The notes under the pieces were generated by a model. The model was not told where the DNA came from, ran no database searches, and saw nothing but the letters and a program-made list of their open reading frames with translations. Of a DNA stretch of 64,000 bases, positions 61,284 to 64,000 are shown piece by piece (position 1 is the first letter of the stretch; every line of letters begins with the position of its first letter). The stretch covers positions 62,001-126,000 of the forward strand of contig NZ_JAMXKF010000003.1 in assembly GCF_024220585.1 (NCBI RefSeq), in the 5' to 3' direction. The DNA comes from Dyadobacter diqingensis (lineage in GTDB: Bacteria > Bacteroidota > Bacteroidia > Cytophagales > Spirosomataceae). The translations under genes and the position numbers were made by a program.

Positions 61284-62537
61284 ATGAGTTTTAAGCGAGT
61301 TGTAATTACCGGTATGGGCGCATTGACGCCTATTGGAAATGATGTTGCCACCTATTGGAAAAATTTAGTTGCAGGCGTCAGCGGTGCTGCGCCTATAACA
61401 AGGTTTGATGCCGAACGGTTTCGAACCCGATTTGCCTGTGAGGTAAAAGGGCTGGACATACATGATTACATTCCGCGTCAGGAAGCTCGTAAAATGGATC
61501 CATTTACCCAGTATGCCGTAATTGCAGCTGATGAGGCAATGAAGGACGCCGGCTTTGACGCAGATACACTTGATCTCGACAAAGCCGGTGTAATTTGGGG
61601 TTCTGGCATTGGTGGTCTGAAAACCTTTGAAGACGAAGTGTTGAACTTCTCTGACGGTGGAAGGAACCCGCGCTTTAATCCGTTCTTCATTCCTAAAATG
61701 ATTGCCGATAGTGCGTCAGGAGTTCTCTCAATCCGCTACGGTTTTCGTGGGCCTACCTTCATTACAGTTTCCGCCTGTGCTTCCGCAACCAATGCTTTGA
61801 TCGATGCATACAATTATATCCGTCTGGGTATGATGAACGTGTGTATTTCAGGCGGTTCAGAGGCTGCGGTGACCAATGCAGGTGTAGGTGGATTTAATGC
61901 CCTGAAAGCATTATCAGAAAGAAATGACTCTCCGGAAACGGCCTCACGTCCTTATGACAAGGATCGCGACGGATTTGTTCTGGGAGAAGGTGGTGCAGCT
62001 ATTATTCTTGAAGAGTACGAGCATGCGAAGGCGCGCGGTGCTAAAATTTATGCGGAAATGATTGGTGGCGGAATGTCTTCCGACGCTTATCACATTACTG
62101 CTCCGCATCCGGATGGACGTGGCGCTTACATGGTAATGAAAAATACGCTTGAAAATGCAGGATTGCAGCCTGAGGATATCGACTACATCAATACCCACGG
62201 AACTTCTACTCCGATTGGTGATCCGCAGGAAATTAAAGCCATCGAGAAATTTTTCGGTGAACATGCATACAAGATGAATATCAGCTCCACCAAATCCATG
62301 ACCGGACATTTGCTCGGTGGTGCGGGAGCAATTGAAGCAGCAGCTTGTATCATGGCAATTCAGGACCAGATTATTCCTCCGACAATCAACCACTTTACGG
62401 ATGATCCGGAGATTAATCCAAGGCTGAACCTTACTTTCAATACAGCTCAAAAACGCAAGGTCGATATAGCCCTAAGTAACACTTTTGGTTTTGGCGGTCA
62501 TAATGCTTCCGTCATTTTCAAAAAGTACGAGGGATAA
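61284..62537 (+). CDS. fabF: 3-oxoacyl-[acyl-carrier-protein] synthase II
   Basis: A 417-residue condensing enzyme that elongates acyl-ACP with malonyl-ACP. The nucleophile is C165 in VSACASATNALIDA. The two active-site histidines are in THGTSTPIGD and KSMTGHLLGGAGA. The thiolase-fold ends FGFGGHNASVIFK. It is KasII/FabF type by length and motifs. It sits between acpP and rnc in one transcript, with rnc starting eight bases after its stop. Confidence 0.97.
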   Translation: MSFKRVVITGMGALTPIGNDVATYWKNLVAGVSGAAPITRFDAERFRTRFACEVKGLDIHDYIPRQEARKMDPFTQYAVIAADEAMKDAGFDADTLDLDKAGVIWGSGIGGLKTFEDEVLNFSDGGRNPRFNPFFIPKMIADSASGVLSIRYGFRGPTFITVSACASATNALIDAYNYIRLGMMNVCISGGSEAAVTNAGVGGFNALKALSERNDSPETASRPYDKDRDGFVLGEGGAAIILEEYEHAKARGAKIYAEMIGGGMSSDAYHITAPHPDGRGAYMVMKNTLENAGLQPEDIDYINTHGTSTPIGDPQEIKAIEKFFGEHAYKMNISSTKSMTGHLLGGAGAIEAAACIMAIQDQIIPPTINHFTDDPEINPRLNLTFNTAQKRKVDIALSNTFGFGGHNASVIFKKYEG

Positions 62538-62545
62538 TTAACTTA

Positions 62546-63298
62546 TTGATTTTGGCAAAACGAATTCTTTTACCGATCCTCGCCCTATTCAGAACCGGAA
62601 GTCCTGAGGATAAGAAATTTAAGGAATCTATTGCGCATGTAATTGGCGACCGCCCGTCTAATCTGGGCGTGTACCAATTGGCATTCCGCCATACCTCAGC
62701 GTCCCGTGAAACAGCTATCAAGGGTTTTCGTGAATCCAACGAAAGACTGGAATATCTGGGCGATGCTGTGTTGGGGATGGTCGTTGCTGAGTTTTTATTT
62801 ACCAAGTATCCTTACAAAGACGAGGGATTCCTGACGGAGATCCGTTCCCGGATCGTAAACCGTGAATCCCTGAACCAAATTTCCCGCAAGCTGGGTCTGG
62901 ACAGGCTTATTGAATACGATGGCAACCGCCGTGGTATGTCGCCCCGTTCATCCATGTATGGCGATGCGCTTGAAGCGTTTGTAGGAGCGATTTATCTGGA
63001 TAAAGGATTTCGCTTTACCCGGAAATTTATCATCAGCAAGTTGCTGACACATTACGACCTGGACGATATCATCCAGAATAATATCAACTTCAAGAGCCTT
63101 ATCATCGAATGGGCACAGCGTGAAGGAAAGGAAATCCGTTTCGAGATTTTGGAAGAACGCGGAACCCGCCATCACCGGGAATTTATTTCCCAGATACTTG
63201 TCAACGACGAGCCGTTTGCTGTTGGAAATGGATTTACAAAAAAGAAAGCCGAGCAATCTGCTTCTGAAAGGGCCTGTGAGCAGCTTGAACTGAAATAA
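62546..63298 (+). CDS. rnc: Ribonuclease III
   Basis: About 250 residues, a double-strand-specific endoribonuclease that processes rRNA precursors and regulatory duplexes. The catalytic signature NERLEYLGDAVLGM (65-78) is clear. A second acidic block (GDALEAFVGAIYLD) contributes the other metal ligands, and a C-terminal dsRNA-binding domain (FEILEERGTRHHREFISQIL... KKKAEQSASERACEQL) follows. No in-frame ATG precedes the conserved core, so a TTG (62546 or 62552) must be used. It is the last gene of acpP-fabF-rnc. Confidence 0.96.
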   Translation: MILAKRILLPILALFRTGSPEDKKFKESIAHVIGDRPSNLGVYQLAFRHTSASRETAIKGFRESNERLEYLGDAVLGMVVAEFLFTKYPYKDEGFLTEIRSRIVNRESLNQISRKLGLDRLIEYDGNRRGMSPRSSMYGDALEAFVGAIYLDKGFRFTRKFIISKLLTHYDLDDIIQNNINFKSLIIEWAQREGKEIRFEILEERGTRHHREFISQILVNDEPFAVGNGFTKKKAEQSASERACEQLELK

Positions 63299-63305
63299 GT
63301 CGGTA

Positions 63306-64000
63306 TCAGATCCCGGTTTCCATTTTCAGTTTTTGTCTGATTTCATTCATTTTTTCTTCATAAGAAACACCGACGGAAAGAGCTGTTCCTGCGATGGTAA
63401 TTTCCTGTCTGCTGATTTTTTCTATTTTATTGAAAGCCACAATGTAGGATCTGTGGATCCTTATGAAATCATTTTCGGGTAATATCGTAGCGACTTCATT
63501 TAAAGACTGGCGGCTCAGCAGTTTTTTATTTTTGAGGACAAATGAAATGTAATTACCGTCGGCTTCCAGGTATAGAATGTCGTTCAGAAATACTTTTTCC
63601 TCCTCATAGCCTGTTTTCACAAAGATGAATTTTTCGGACTCTCCATTTCTGAGACTGTTGTTTTCCAACGCTTTGTTGCAGGATTTGGTAAACCGTGCCA
63701 GTGAAAATGGTTTTAACAGATAATCAACCGCATCCAGCTCAAAACCCTGCACCGCATAGTCGGAATAAGCCGTAGTGAAAATGATCATCGGTGGATTTGT
63801 AAAACAATTGACAAACTCAATACCCGATATATCCGGCATCTTGATATCCAGAAATATCAAATCGATTTTGTTCTTTTTGATATACGGAATCGCCTCAAAA
63901 GCATTGGTAAAGCAGGCCGTCAGATCGAGAAACGGCACCTTGGCCGCATGCATTTTTACCACCTCCAGGGCTTTGGGTTCATCATCAATGGCGATGGCTT
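63306..64000 (-). CDS. LytTR-family response regulator, runs off the right edge
   Basis: The receiver domain begins beyond base 64000; the last codons read AIAIDDEPKALEVVKMH, so the acidic pocket (DDE) is present. The phosphoacceptor aspartate is in LIFLDIKMPDISG, followed by IIFTTAYSDYAVQGFELDAVDYLLKPF with the conserved Thr/Ser and Lys. The C-terminal LytTR DNA-binding domain is complete (FVKTGYEEEKVFLNDILYLEA, LSRQSLNEVATILPENDFIRIHRSYIV). Such regulators are usually paired with a LytS-like sensor kinase, which would lie upstream, outside the window. It converges on rnc with only 7 bp between the stops. Confidence 0.93.
   Translation of the reverse strand, partial: AIAIDDEPKALEVVKMHAAKVPFLDLTACFTNAFEAIPYIKKNKIDLIFLDIKMPDISGIEFVNCFTNPPMIIFTTAYSDYAVQGFELDAVDYLLKPFSLARFTKSCNKALENNSLRNGESEKFIFVKTGYEEEKVFLNDILYLEADGNYISFVLKNKKLLSRQSLNEVATILPENDFIRIHRSYIVAFNKIEKISRQEITIAGTALSVGVSYEEKMNEIRQKLKMETGI

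Noticed and set aside
1-64000. tRNA, rRNA, CRISPR, prophage or intact insertion sequence
   Set aside because: I looked for cloverleaf ends, repeat-spacer arrays, transposase or integrase motifs and found none.

Overview
This 64 kb window is chromosomal DNA of a Gram-negative Bacteroidota, most likely a Cytophagales member close to Dyadobacter/Spirosoma. That placement is an inference from gene content: a RemB/Wzi-like outer-membrane protein, a TonB receptor with an N-terminal carboxypeptidase-regulatory-like domain, a RecQ with C-terminal HTH domain, DUF5618, DUF5672 and a LytTR regulator. Most genes lack a Shine-Dalgarno sequence, several use GTG or TTG starts, and several promoters fit the Bacteroidota pattern TTG/TTTG, 19-20 bp, TAnnTTTG. 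I see no rRNA, tRNA, CRISPR array, phage or intact insertion sequence.

Layout. 1-4.8 kb (minus): 5' end of uvrA, then an envelope operon (nicotinamidase-like hydrolase, PAP2 phosphatase, GT39-type glycosyltransferase) behind an unknown gene. 5-12.4 kb: two glycosyltransferase-like genes, an OmpA-family protein, tpiA, a retropepsin-PDZ protein, mnmD, gmhA and a Nudix hydrolase. 12.5-19.2 kb: a large SWIM/SNF2 helicase, a Rid protein, a glycerophosphodiester phosphodiesterase and a PfkB kinase. 19.3-26.7 kb: DUF5618, cysS, an M28 peptidase, pbpC and glpK. 26.8-33.1 kb: a DEDDh exonuclease and nuoKLMN, the membrane arm of complex I, set apart from the other nuo genes. 33.2-41.3 kb: a soluble CapD-like dehydratase, an esterase, an SDR, an alpha/beta hydrolase, a CBS protein, nadK, and a translationally coupled dipeptide epimerase and alpha-oxoamine-synthase-like pair. 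41.3-46 kb: tatC, pdhA, recF, manC. 46-55 kb: TonB receptor, upp, a RemB/Wzi-like protein, nadC, and a helix-hairpin-helix protein predicted to end in an outer-membrane barrel. 55-64 kb: recQ with the wreck of a toxin-antitoxin-like pair behind it, tag, a GyrI-like protein, PAP2, kdsA, acpP-fabF-rnc, and a truncated LytTR response regulator.

Most of the window is core metabolism and envelope building: gmhA and kdsA for LPS core and Kdo, manC and the CapD-like enzyme for nucleotide sugars, pbpC for peptidoglycan, tatC for export, acpP/fabF for lipids. The less ordinary material is (i) clusters of very short three-base-loop hairpins in intergenic DNA at 16.9-17.1 and 24.8-25.1 kb, (ii) a dispersed intergenic repeat family with the core GCCGATAGC, (iii) the degenerate two-gene module behind recQ, (iv) the HhH/outer-membrane-barrel fusion, and (v) enzymes lacking a hallmark residue (a Rid protein without its arginine, an SDR with YxxxN). 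I did not find a convincing complete new defence or mobile system.
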